In this document: positions 36,718-48,184 of the stretch, one piece after another | Layout of the letters: each line of letters opens with the position of its first letter | How positions within the stretch are numbered: the stretch's first letter is position 1 | From: Incurvaria masculella | Lineage: Eukaryota > Arthropoda > Insecta > Lepidoptera > Incurvariidae | DNA: 64,000 bases | NCBI GenBank assembly: GCA_946894095.1 | Contig: OX335649.1 | Span: 18,060,001 to 18,124,000 of the forward strand | Direction: 5' to 3' | Notes under the pieces: generated by a model | What the model saw: only the letters and a program-made list of their open reading frames with translations | Database searches by the model: none | Told to the model about the DNA's origin: nothing | Translations under genes and position numbers: made by a program

Positions 36718-36830
36718 AGGAAGGTCCTGGCATGGCACCTAATTCCTTCGGGAATGAGGTGTTTTGGGCTAATATCATAACGGTAGTTGTGTGGTATAAG
36801 CCATCCATGTCAGGTCGCATAAAAAAAATA
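36718..36830 (+). mobile_element. Family A SINE tail fragment
   Basis: About 110 bases of the tail, from 'aaggaaggtcctggcatggc' to the 'ccatccatgtcaggt' end with an A-rich run. Confidence 0.6.
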
Positions 36831-37727
36831 ATCACTCGAAACCGCAAGGAAAAAATGGCGCATGCAAGTAACAAAAAAAAATTATAAAATCACTCAAAAA
36901 TGTGCAATACAATTTTTATATTCTCTGTGTTGCAGAGAATATAAAACGCTTTTTAAAAAAAATAAACGGTATACATTTTTATGAACCAGCTTACCCGATC
37001 CCCAAACAATTCATTTACAGTGGCCAACTTTCCCAAAGATCAGATATTTCTGTAAAAGTGAAACCTTTACCGCCAAGCTTACTGATTCCAATAATGTAAT
37101 CACCAATTTGTCGGAATTAAAGGTAAGGTATTACAGAAATACCTTAGTTCGGAATTATATTAATTCCTTGAACGACCATGTAGGCATTACTACTAAAAAT
37201 GCAGAAAAGATTTCAATAGATGTAATCTCGGATACCTTCCGTCTTAAAGCCGCATTAGTCACACACGAGCCTTTCAAATCGCCATAAATATTACTTAACT
37301 TTGTTGAGGAAGTTTGAAGTGTTGAATGTGTATTTTTTATTTAAAAATGTTACAGTTTAAAAACGTTACTTTTCTTGCCAATACAAGTCTAGCAGAGGGA
37401 GTTGCATTCGGATAAATTAAAGACAAATCCTATTAATAGAAAATCAATAATAATATTCATCCATATAATTTAATATCATAATAATCCATATAATAAGAAC
37501 TCGGTTAAAAACAGTGCTATAACGTATCCTTTAAGATAAAAAAAAATATGATCTTACTAAAATTTTATTTTAACAATGTGAATTTACCAACTTATAGCTG
37601 CTAAGTCTAAAAAATATTGTCATACAATCTTTTATCAGATCTACTTTTCATAGGAAATCATGATAAAAAAACTACTTCGTGCCGAACAAAATGGTAGAAC
37701 GAACAAAACAGTTTTTTTTTTAAATAT
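36831..37727. other. No gene seen
   Basis: AT-rich unique sequence. Confidence 0.4.
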
Positions 37728-37835
37728 AACTGGGCATGGATGGATAAATAACAACACACTCAACGTCATATTAGCTCAACAGACCGCATTCCCGAAGGAA
37801 TTAGGTGCTATGAATTTGAACATTTTGAGCACGGT
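37728..37835 (-). mobile_element. Family A SINE tail fragment
   Basis: Reverse orientation, from 'gggcatggatggataaataa' to 'ccgaaggaattaggtgctat'. Confidence 0.5.
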
Positions 37836-39645
37836 CCCTCTGTTCTGAAATAGAAACCATAGCTAAACTGTGAGAAAATAAGGCAAATCGCACATAGGAA
37901 TAGCTCGCTAGATCAGAGAGGTACTGCAGTACAGTAGGGCAACAGCATACAAGAAGCTGGCACCGAGCCAGACATGCGGTCTACTGACCTTTGACAAACG
38001 CACGGTGATTTGCAATTTCGTATTCCAGCTAACCAAGGCTAGCCAGAAGCTATCAAGTCATCCAAGGAAGTCCCCGTTCGCATAACAATGATAAAGTAGA
38101 TGAAAAGTGCCCAACGATCAACGGTTTTAACGGCTTCCAAGATTTGGCTAATGAACGGAAAAGTTTAATATGATATTGCTAATTATTCGAATAGCACGAA
38201 AACATGTTATTTTGATTACAGGTCGAAGCTTTTAAACTTTAAAACTGCTCAAGTAGTAATAAAATGTACCGGATTCCGAAATCCAAAAAGATCTTATCTT
38301 CCTATGAACTGCATCAAAATCACAATATTATACCTTTTAAAGGTGCTTTCGATGTTACGATGAGTAAAGTAAAAGTTTAAAGCGTTTCAAATATCCGCGG
38401 CGAAGTCGTAAAAACGAGCCAATGACAAGCATAAGAGAACCATATAAACTTTGAAAATACAATGTCCATGAACTCTTCGGAAACAGTGACATTATAGTAA
38501 AAGTAAAGTAGTAGAAATGATAGTATCTCCAGAGAAAATATTTAATAATGCTCCTTCCCATTTTACGAGCCTTTCAACAATTGACTTGTAATGGACGGAG
38601 TAGCAAATTAATATTGAAATTCTAGCAAAAAAGTACTCCTTGGCCTTAAACATCTTTTAAAGAACACTAAATTACAAGCGAAATACAAGTTTGGTAGTAA
38701 CCTGTTTAAATATGAATAGGAATTAAAAACTAAAAATCCTCATCACAGATACCAAAAATACTCAATCAGCACTTACTGCCGGAACGTAACTTGTACTTAA
38801 CTAACATAAAACCTTGTACCTCTGTAGGTCCAATATATAAAACAAAATATCCGTAAGATGTGTTACAAATAATATGACTATTAATCAATAGTTTTGATAC
38901 ATTTGTTAAATTCCAGTGTCCATATTGTTTATAAATTTATTCATGCAAAAGACTGAGATGACGTACAAAAATAATACACGAAACATTACAAACATGCGCA
39001 AAAGTATAACATATTAAACAGAGTCATTTCTGCACATTCTACCAATTGTCGATGCCACACTGTATGTAAAGAATAAACATTTGCATCCAATAAAATATTT
39101 TGCAATAATATTTAGGAGGCTGTACTGAAATGTTTAATCATAATTTTATAAACCTTTAGAATAGGAAGAACCACAAATAATTAAACTTGGTTTACAGTTC
39201 CTTCAGTCCCAAAAATCTGAACCAACTTAATCTCAACCGGCCCTTCATCCAGACCGATGGCATCAGTCCGATGACCCTTGCCGACGCACTTCGATAGAAA
39301 TCCATTTAATATCAATACGAGGTGAATGGGAGGCAACCGTAACGAACCGTTCTAGTTAGCTTGGGGTGTACGTGATTCGGTATAGGAAGATCTCTCCATT
39401 GTTAACGAGAGCGTACATTGGACGATAAATGGCATTCGGCGGCCGGGAGAAGCATCAATAAAGGTTACTTTTGAGTTATTAAGAGAGCCGCAAGTAGGTA
39501 ATTATTGTTTTGTGATGGACAAACGATGCTTTGAATTGGGAATGAGATAGAAGAGTATAAACTTTAGTATCTGTAGCTGGACGCAAGTATCGATTTGATT
39601 CCGACGTCTTGATATTATACGTGTATCGGATAAGCAGTGTTAAGG
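37836..39645. other. No gene seen
   Basis: AT-rich unique sequence; no exon or RNA gene seen. Confidence 0.4.
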
Positions 39646-39840
39646 GCCCTTAGCATGCAAACCACGCAAAGCTCTCGATATCGAAAAATTCGATATCGGA
39701 TATGAATTCGTGATCGTGAAGGTTTTCGATTTCACCGCGATCATGCTAATTCGATCAGGGGCGGGGGGAGCCCAATCGAAAAGTAAAAACGAGGGACGAT
39801 AGGTCGACACTCGATCTAAAAGCATAGACAAAACAATGGC
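39643..39840. mobile_element. PIF/Harbinger-like end fragment
   Basis: Starts TTAAGGGCCCTTAGCATGC and contains 'tcgatatcgaaaaattcgat', which is shared with the Harbinger terminus near 45930-45960. Only one end is seen. Confidence 0.45.
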
Positions 39841-40029
39841 TCATCCCGCTAGCTAACCTTTTTAAGTCGATCGGTATTTTTGCAGAAAACTGCATTGTTT
39901 TGATGTGTTCTTGATAGATTTAAATATTTTCTGATAATTTAAACCTAAAAGATGTCATAATATAACGATAGGAAGGAAATAAAATTAAATTACAGAAACC
40001 ATAGACTAAAAATCTGAATCCATAGAAGA

Positions 40030-40200
40030 AATAGGTCTATTGTACGATAGCACAGAATATATTGTTACAAGCATTATATTCTCACGCAGTAATATTATAT
40101 TATCTATGATATTCTCTTTGGTCACCAGCTGTTCTGTCATGTGTTCATACTCTCGTGGTAGATTTAGCTGAAGAATAACCCAAGTTCCAAGGTGATTAGC
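40030..40200 (-). pseudogene. Possible copia-type gag fragment
   Basis: A minus frame contains QLNLPREYEHMTEQLVTKEN, reminiscent of the UBN2/gag polypeptide of copia LTR elements, where a 'LP-YEH' motif is typical. It lies inside a 137-codon ORF whose N-terminal half is GC-rich and unrecognised. The call rests on one motif. Confidence 0.25.
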
Positions 40201-40419
40201 TGATGTACCCCACACTAGCCTCTTCCCGAAGACGATGTGGATCATAAACAGCTTCGTGAACATCTCGAGCGCATCGCCGCGGAGGCGTCTCGGCCCGGCC
40301 TCCTCGCCTTGTCGGCGGTCACCCTGAGGAGGTGCAGACACTTGCCAGGGCCCCTGCGGCCTATCTTGCGAGCTGCGTGCAGTTCTTTGACCCTTCAAGA
40401 GCACGAGGGTTCGATACAA

Positions 40420-41181
40420 TAGGTACCTACAGTTTTAATTTTTATTCTTCCCGTAATTCAATCTAGCTGCTCTCACTACACATTAAACCTAGTTCATTTG
40501 GAATTTAACTCTTTGTAGCACTTATTTTGATAACATTACACCATATTTGAATGTTCAATAATCAAATGAGGCATACATAAAACGAAATAAACGCAGTTCT
40601 TATCCAAACATTAAAACGTCATTGAATAAACTTCTAACTTGAGGATAGGGTTTCCATTACATTAGCAATCTTGAAAGTTAGCTTTATGGATAGGGAGAGT
40701 ATTACGACATACAAGCCATTATTGATTAAATGTTACTCAAAAATGCAAATCGGCGTGGTTATGTCAGGTTAAATTAAGGTCTTTAAATATCAAGAGTATT
40801 TCTGGCGACAAAACTTCATATTGAGACTATATTATTGTTGCTCTAAGATCCTAAACTGTAAGACATGTCCACCTGAAATTTGCCGTCGAGTCTGCGAATT
40901 TAGAATGCAATCGGTATGGAGTGGATCACAGTTCTACATTTGGCATGGGTATTTGTAAGTTGTGCCTTTTGTACCTTTACGTTGTGGAAATATCGTTTTT
41001 GATCCGATCACAAGACTAAACTTGAATTTTTCAGGCATTTTTGAATGGTATTGTAGCATGGAAATATATGGTTTTATGGTGTACAGTTATTATTTAAAAA
41101 CGTTTTGCGCTAATGTAATGGAAGCCTCTTCTAAGCGGTAATGTCGTTTATCCTTAATCTCGTTTGTTTATTTATTTATTT
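40420..41181. other. No gene seen
   Basis: AT-rich unique sequence. Confidence 0.4.
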
Positions 41182-41189
41182 ATATAAAG

Positions 41190-41748
41190 CAGGGTTTCTT
41201 AACCCGAGGTCCATGGACCCCTTTGGGGTTCGTGCCATCAGTGCTGGGGGTCCATGTATATTTGATATGATGACATAAAATGCTGTGCATAATTGATAAA
41301 AAAAGTATAGATGTCTTTGCTTTTTCTTTGGTAACAAACATAGTCATTTTTTCGAAATGCCTTGTATGATTTCCCTTCAAATGAGTTCGGATGGGTTCCG
41401 TAATCATTTTGAAATTCCGCAAGGGGTCCATGGCTATAAAAACCGGCCAAGTGCGAGTTGGACTCGTACACGAAGGGTTCCGTACCATTGTACAGGATTT
41501 ACAAAAAAAAATATTTTTTTTTGTATGTTAATTTTACCACGTAATTTTTATTATTTTATATAATGTTACCTATTTGTTGTTATAGCGGCAAAATAAATAC
41601 ATAATCTGTAAAAATTTCAGCTTCCTACCTGTTACGTTTCATGTGATACAGCCCTGTGACAGACGGACGGACGGACAGCGGAGGCTTAGTAATAGGGTTC
41701 CGTTTTTACCCTTTGGGTACGGAACCCTAAAAAGGTTAAGAAACCCTG
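41190..41748. mobile_element. hAT-type MITE with 8-bp target duplication
   Basis: Perfect 15-bp terminal inverted repeats CAGGGTTTCTTAACC lie at 41190-41204 and 41734-41748. They are flanked by an exact 8-bp direct repeat ATATAAAG at 41182-41189 and 41749-41756. An 8-bp target duplication with CAG...CTG ends is diagnostic of hAT elements. There is no transposase. A family B element sits inside, close to the right end. Confidence 0.9.
41437..41733 (+). mobile_element. Family B copy 5 nested in hAT MITE
   Basis: A full unit, from 'aaaaaccggccaagtgcgag' to 'tgggtacggaaccctaaaaa', ends within a few bases of the hAT right terminal repeat. The hAT phrase 'ggggtccatgg' resumes only as the terminal repeat, so family B inserted later. 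Confidence 0.8.
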
Positions 41749-41813
41749 ATATAAAGGAAACAATCATTTTAATGAGATGCAGACTCTAATCTTGTGATTT
41801 TTTTAAATTGCAG

Positions 41814-42024
41814 GTGAACAACAGTACACCGGGCGACAGAATTTAAGAATATGGAGTTGTGCTAAAGGACCACTCGTTCGGGATCACCAAAGAAGACAAC
41901 TGCTACGGTTGCAATTGCTACCGGTTTCAAGCTTCAAGCTACATCCAGCATGTGATGGATGTTCAAGTTGCCGTTAGATCGTTAATTCCCAGAACTGATG
42001 TATAGAGAAACAACCTAAAATAAA
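41814..42024 (+). CDS. Possible terminal exon with polyA signal
   Basis: A good acceptor (tttttttaaattgcag) ends at 41813. From 41847 an open frame of 52 codons reads ...LKDHSFGITKEDNCYGCNC YRFQ... and ends at TAG 42003-42005. AATAAA follows at 42019-42024. In that frame an in-frame TAA lies at 41844, between the acceptor and the frame. A second frame from the acceptor is also open for 53 codons. The protein is not recognised. This may be the last exon of an unknown gene or a decayed one. Confidence 0.3.
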
Positions 42025-42269
42025 GTGTACGATCAGCTCTCTCTGACTAAAGGCCGTCGCCCAAGGAGACTCGACTCCACATTATTCCAACGCCTAACGC
42101 TAGATAATGTACCGTGTGATGAATCATTCCGAAATCCATGAAGCCGCGACACCACTGGCCATAATCCAACTCATCGTGTGGGAAGATTAGAATCAAACAC
42201 TCTGCCCATTATTTCACGGTTGGTTCAGTATCTGAAAAATATTTTTCTCAAACAATAAAAAAAATATAA

Positions 42270-42351
42270 TATTTACTTTGACGGCTTACCGCACGTGTGA
42301 GGAGCAGCACGTCCTGCTCCTCACACGCACGGTAAGCCATCAAACTAAATA
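42270..42351. repeat. Long near-perfect hairpin
   Basis: The arms 42270-42307 and 42314-42351 pair over 38 bases with a few mismatches across a CACGTC loop. The core GTGTGAGGAGCAG pairs perfectly. It is GC-rich in the stem and sits in AT-rich DNA. It could be a small foldback element or a structured RNA. Confidence 0.7.
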
Positions 42352-42431
42352 ATCTAGTTATGTCCCGCGTAAGTTTTAAAATATTATTAAAAAAAATATT
42401 TCAAAACTCACTCACTCACAGTTATTCAATA

Positions 42432-42622
42432 ACTGGACATAAACAGCTAATACCAATCCAACCGTTATGATATTAGCCTACGACACATGGACAATTTTCA
42501 TTGCAGCTTCGACCATCGTTCATTCAATGCGATGGTACCAACCTGGGTAGGATTAACCCTACCACTTAGTAGACCTACAAGTTTACGTGGGGTTCGAACC
42601 ACGGCCAGCCTCAACGGTCGAA
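42432..42622 (-). mobile_element. Family A SINE copy with 5S-type head trace
   Basis: Tail at the left. It ends at the right with 'aaccacggccagcctcaacg', which corresponds to the head-tail junction of the 5S-type copy at 56.7 kb. Internally deleted. Confidence 0.55.
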
Positions 42623-44254
42623 AACTACGACTGCAAAATAGAATACCATTTTATCTCCAACACAATGAAAGCTCCGCCGATTCTTGCCACCGAATGATAT
42701 ATCACATGGGTATTTTTCAAAGAATCTTTAAGAACGATCAATGAAACGAAGAAGTGCAATCAGCTTTTGATGATGTCGCACTTTCTTTGAAAACGAAAGG
42801 AAATAAGTATGGCGTCTGCTAAACAGCAAATTTTCATTATTATTGTCATTCGCCGACTCGCAAGCAATTTGTCCTAAATCCCGAATAGGGACAGTTCTGA
42901 GACCACAGAGCATGAAGGTCCGGGCGGCCGGATGGCCAGGGCTTTGGCCGCTGCAATTTCGATTCTGAGCTGTAAATTACAAGATGGTGTTGTAATTTAC
43001 ATTTCAGAATACATAAAATGCAAACCCATGAATATCACTGATATTTTTTTACTTACAATAACATTACTTAATTTATAGTTAAAATGTAACATTTTCTCAT
43101 GCCTATGTGCCGGTTAGCCACAACAGAATACCGACGCTGCAGGTGCAGCCATTGAAATTTTGCAGACAAAATTCAAATTCAGCTTAGGTTAATGACGGTG
43201 TAACTAGTTCTAGCAGATAATAAATAATCTAGCAGATAAGTGAATTGTAACTTTCGTTGTATATCATCAGTCGATTCAATATTAAGAATCTTTTATTTAC
43301 AAGATGGCTTGAAGCTTTTAAGTTGAGGCGAACTCTGAACTAACTATTATTGATTACTCTTTTATTTTATTAGTAAAGTATTTCAGCACGGCAAAGTCTG
43401 TCAATATACTAGTATTTTGCCCCAAACTTTCTAGCATGCTGCGTTTGCGTCACGGAACCCTGAAAACTAAAAATTATGGTAGAAATAAAACTATGTAAGT
43501 AAGAAGCATGGACATTTTTATTTGAAGTTATATACTAATACAAAATATTTTATTCAAATTTATGTTGAAATTTTATTAAATGTACCCACAACATTGATGT
43601 ATGCTGTCGATTGCATGTTTTGTGGAAACTTTAAACATATTTTCTCAGAATTTGGATACAACGAAAAGATAGGTTAGACCAATATATCCTAAACATTTTC
43701 AAGAAATGTTGGTGACGGCTGCCGCTGCATAAATGTCAAGGGGAGACGAAACCTGTAAAGATGGAAAATTATGCACAGTTAAGAGGTTATATCAGTTTAT
43801 TTATTAACAAAGGTTTGTCTCGAATTTAAAATTATAAATAAATAAATAACCAGTACTCCGGACTCCGCTATGAAGCGCCTGGCTACACCCATGGTACCAC
43901 CAATTCGATTTTTCACACTACATTTAAAGGACCCCACGTTGTAGTTTGGGGGAAAGACATCAGCAGGGAATGCATTACCGAACCTATAGTTATAGAGGGT
44001 CTATAGGATCGGTTAAAATTAGTTTATCTATGTAGACGGCTATGTGCATTTTGTGCATATTGCACGTTAAGCGATGGAAAAAGATGAAAGTAAAGTGGAT
44101 GGGTTTGAAAACAATTGTAGGTTACGACTGTCCATGCAACAAAAAACCTTTTATTTCAAAAAGGTACACATCGGCGTGTGCTGACTGAGATGGAATTTGT
44201 AGGTTATGAATATATTTCCAACAATTAATGTTACTTTGAGGTTTTTTAATGTAA
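42623..44254. other. No gene seen
   Basis: Mostly AT-rich unique sequence; no exon supported. Confidence 0.35.
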
Positions 44255-44605
44255 ATGGACATTGATAGCTAACACTAACCGTCATAATATAAGCTTAGCA
44301 CACCGCATGGGAACTAGGTGCCATACCAGGACCTTCCTTAGATCGCTTGGCTACATTGAACAGGGTGGAATCCACATACAATTTTCATGACCGCTTCGAC
44401 CATCGTTAGATCAATGTAGTGGTACAAACCCAGGCGGGATTAACTCTACCACCTAGTTAGTAAGGTTGAGGACCTACAGTTTTATGTGGAATCCGCACCA
44501 CAGCCAGCCTCAACAGTTGCTAACGGTCACCCATCTAAAAACCAAATGGCTCCAGCTTATCGGACTGCAAGGTGCCGCATCGCACCACTGGGCCGTCCCA
44601 AATAC
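44255..44605 (-). mobile_element. Family A SINE with 5S-rRNA-like head
   Basis: On the minus strand the head (about 44480-44600) reads TCCGATAAGCTGGAGCC and then AGATGGGTGACCG. These align with the 5S rRNA internal promoter region (CCGAAGTTAAGC and GGATGGGTGACCG). The family A tail follows to 44255. This is the clearest 5S C-box in the window. Confidence 0.6.
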
Positions 44606-44705
44606 GGAGAAAATCTCAATATGTAAGTAAATTAATTTAATACTATGTAAGTTTGGGATAATTAAATATTCTAGGCCTTTACTGGTTTAGGTTATTCAAT
44701 TTCAC

Positions 44706-44772
44706 CTTAATGTCCGGTATTATGGTGTCTTTCTTCCTTGGTTGTCCCAGTGCTGGTTCGAGGGTGGAAAAT
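44706..44772 (-). pseudogene. PIF/Harbinger transposase fragment 2
   Basis: The minus frame reads STLEPALGQPRKKDTIIP and then DIKV, homologous to the fragment at 45391-45681. It stops matching at AAG|GTGAA, exactly as the other copy does. Nothing else of the transposase is preserved here. The 'tggaatttgtaggttatg' phrase beyond it (44196 and 45164) is also shared, so a larger unit was duplicated. Confidence 0.5.
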
Positions 44773-45390
44773 AAGGTCATTCAGATGGTTTGCCCTCCAT
44801 AAAACTGCGCACAGATGCCAAAATGGTTGTTATCATCTTAGCTTCAACATTTTGGCCCACGGAGCGTTGGCGGCTGCTGCTTATACAATACCTAAAAACC
44901 TGTAAAGATAAAAAATATACTTGTATGATGTGGGCTATAATCTGTTACATAGTTAACTTTGCCAACATAGAATATGCCTGGACCTCAAATAAAACAAGTT
45001 AACTGCCAGGATGTGCATTTGTTTCTTCTGCGCGGGGCTCACTGTATCAGCAAGAGCGAGTGAAAGAAAAAAACTAGTTTTCACCATTGTACATTCAACC
45101 AAAAACAGTCTGTTTCTCACAGACTCGGCTTGTACCTACTGTAACTGCACCTAAATATGTGCTGGAATTTGTAGGTTATGTACCAATGATTTTCGGAATA
45201 TTATTGAATTTCGATTTGCCGTTCGGCTAGCAAATGTCTATTTTTCTTTTATAACAAGTAGCTAGAAGCTCCGAATACTAAGAAAAACGAATATGTAGCC
45301 AACTAAACTGTGAATATTGTCCCAAATTAGTTAAGTAGGTACCTATGTCTAGGATGTCGTTCTATTCTAAAATGTATACATAAAATTCAC

Positions 45391-45681
45391 CTTGGTTGCC
45401 GGAGTTATCGCGTCTCTCCTCCTTGGCCGTCACAACAGTGGCTCGAGGCTGGAAACGAGCTCCTCGTATAGGGCCGGAGTCAGGCGGTACACCTGCCGAA
45501 ACTCCTCATCTGTCGTCATGAGCGGGTGCTCAAGACGTATGATACGTCTTCTGCGACGTCGAGCACGGTTGTCTTCGGCCCGAGCGGCCGCAAACACATC
45601 CTCTAGTAGCCACAAACGTGCCATTTTGCGGTGATAATCTTTTAAACGCTTCAACAATGGCCGGCGTGATAGATAACGCAA
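45391..45681 (-). pseudogene. PIF/Harbinger transposase N-terminal part, broken
   Basis: From ATG at 45681 the protein has an arginine-rich stretch (about 34-46) and then TTDEEFRQVYRLTPALYEEL, typical of the N-terminus of Harbinger (HARBI1-like) nucleases. A TGA at 45430-45432 interrupts the frame. Beyond it the same frame continues with RPRRRDAITPATK, which is still family-like. The match ends at AAG|GTGAA, a possible splice donor. The DDE catalytic domain is not found, so the copy cannot make a working transposase. Confidence 0.6.
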
Positions 45682-45960
45682 ACGATCTCAACTGACAGCT
45701 CCAATCGAATTTGGAATTCGTTTTGAACTGTCAGTTTTGAGCGAATTCGAATTAGCATGCTGCCGATTGTAGGTTTCGTGCGAATATTCCATCGAGTTGA
45801 CCTAACGACGATCGTTTCAAGCCGGCTCGATCGAATACGTTTGCGTGATGTCACGTGGTGTTAAACGCAAAGTGAATTCGAATTTGCATGCTACCGATTG
45901 GACGTTTCTTGCGAATATTCTATCGAATTTTTCGATATCGAATTAGCATGCTCGCCCTTA
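45682..45960 (-). mobile_element. PIF/Harbinger 5' terminal region
   Basis: Lies upstream of the transposase start and ends with GGGCGAGCATGCTAATTCGA (minus strand) next to TTA, the usual 3-bp Harbinger target. It contains two direct repeats of about 53 bases (45743-45795 and 45872-45925) with 'gcatgct-ccgattg' cores, which could be transposase-binding sites. Confidence 0.5.
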
Positions 45961-46437
45961 AGGGCCTGGTACTAGCCAAATCGCAAAGTTAGACGAGGCA
46001 CCCCAAGTAAACTAACTAAGTCTGACGATTATAAGTGTCATTCTTACAATATATGATTCCTTGTCTAGGAATCGAATGATTTTCGTTAATGTATGTTTCC
46101 TTTTTCTATACAAAATACATTGCGGAAACGGTGTCCATTTCCGAACTTTTTTGACTAAATGTAGAAATCTAAAAGCAAATGGAATTTTTTGTTTATGCAT
46201 ATATGCTGTTTTTGCTTATATCTAGAAATCGAATTACTTTCAGATTTCTAATGAGAAAAATCAACTTTTTTATTATTGATTATTATTTAAATAAATGATG
46301 GAATCAAAAACTATTTACAATCCATTATCAGTCTGGAGTTCTATTTGGATTTGCTGAAGCGTTTCACTACATATTATTACATTTGTTAAAAAGTGCATTT
46401 GTATGGCGCGAGTAGTTGGCTAGTCCTAGCGCCTTAA
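45958..46437. mobile_element. Family D TTAA MITE, complete
   Basis: A 480-bp element bounded by TTAA. The ends are TTAAGGGCCTGGTACTAGCC and the complement of TTAAGGCGCTAGGACTAGCC, giving about 20-bp inverted repeats. The truncated copy at 11910-12299 matches the interior closely. It has no ORF. It sits exactly at the Harbinger end. Confidence 0.75.
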
Positions 46438-46664
46438 GTTTGATGTTTCGTCCACCACGAAAAAAACAAGATGAATGCGTCTTTAAATATTGTTTATCCG
46501 TATAAATAAAAAATATTTCATTAACTGGAAATCCATAAACGTAAAGTAAAGCAGAACATTAGTTACTTACTTGAGACAGCTAGTCTCAAATGTCCGTTTG
46601 GTGACAGTTACGTTACATATTTGTCTTGGCTTGTGTTTGTGGTCACACCATTGAGCTGATTAGA

Positions 46665-47045
46665 GCTTCTAGTAACTCAGCTCCTCCTTCTCAGCTCCTT
46701 GCTTCTCATACCCTAAGGCATAGGTTCAATCCCCGCCCTGTTCATGCATTTTTTTTCAATATATTTTAGTTGGATAACGCATTTCGTCACGAAATCGAAA
46801 TTTCATGATTCAGAATCTATGTAAAACTGTAGATTCCGTTCCTCTCATAGGTGGTAGGGTTAAGCCCTCTCGTATTGGTACCATCGCATTGGATGAAAAG
46901 ATGGTGAGTGATAAAAATCCGTGTTTTTCGTCCAGTTCAATGTAGGCGTTCTCATAAATTGAAGGTCCTGGCATGGCCCTGATTCCTACGGGAATGCGAT
47001 CATTCTCTTGGGTGTAGTATTAGCCAACCACGTCAAGTAACATTT
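46665..47045 (+). mobile_element. Family A SINE with tRNA-type head
   Basis: The head ends with B-box-like GGTTCAATCCCCGCC at about 46732-46746, followed by 'gttggataacgcatttcgtc' and then the common tail to 'attagccaaccacgtcaagt'. Fairly complete, with a decayed A box. Confidence 0.6.
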
Positions 47046-48184
47046 AAATAAACGCTTGCATACATACATGCGAATTGTTGTAAACGTTGCTTGCACAAAA
47101 CCACAATAAACCTTAGTGATTGTAAATTGATAAATCGTTGCATTTACTTTATCATCCCTTGAGATTTATCATCCAACCATCGATTATTTATTCAATGCAA
47201 GTCCATTCGGATTACATTCAAATAAATGTGCATGTATTACTTTGAACAATGATAATCCCATTCATACCAGAGCGGACGCCCCGTTGCGATGATCACATAC
47301 TACCGACACTCAAAACAATGTCAGTCCAATAGTTAGCACAATCTCTCCGATGTATTTCCCTCGGGTTATGTTGACTCGTGAGAAAGAGACAAATGATGAA
47401 TCGTCCGAATAAACGATTGAAGTTGAGTCAGCGGTGGACGACGCACGAAGGGCATCGTCGATTGAGATGCGGAGAGAGCGAGGAATGCAAATAAACATGA
47501 ACCGTATGCAAGATGGTCGGGGTGAACGCACATCGGGCCACCACACCTGACGTTGATGGAGTGTCGGCACGGGCAGCTATTGCACTCTGCACTTTGTTGA
47601 CATCTAGATGGACAGCACCAAGAAAGATTTAAGAAGAGAGGAGAGAGCACAAGCAAAGCATGATGGGGACATGCAGGCCCATAACAAAGCAAATAAAATT
47701 AAGCAAAATATCACAAAAAAAAAACCATGAGAAAAGAAAAGTTTCCCAGCAAGAAATATGATTTAACCAAATATCATTGAACATTTGAGGAACATTTCTG
47801 TGCGCGCGAAGCGGTCGTGCAACGTGGCGGTCTCGAGAGAAAGACTAAAAGTAAGACCCCAAATAAAATGCCTCTAAATATTAACATAGATACATTTTGT
47901 ACATTATTGTTCGTTTCGTAATAATTCTCAAACTGGTTTTCTATACTTTATTAATATTAATTCGTTCCGAGATTTTTTCCACAATATTTTGATTCGATAG
48001 GGGCCAGATTAATAGCCGCCTATGCCCTATTCTCAACTCCTCTACGGTGGTACATAAAAAACAAGAAATTATACCTAACACCATCTCCTCTCTATTTACC
48101 TCATCCCTGTGTAAAACTTATTTTCCAATAATCGTAAGCTCGCGCACAAAGACTACATTATTACAGCACTAACATATTATAATA
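47046..48184. other. No gene seen
   Basis: Unique sequence. A GC-richer patch at 47390-47600 has overlapping ORFs on the minus strand without recognisable motifs. Confidence 0.35.
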
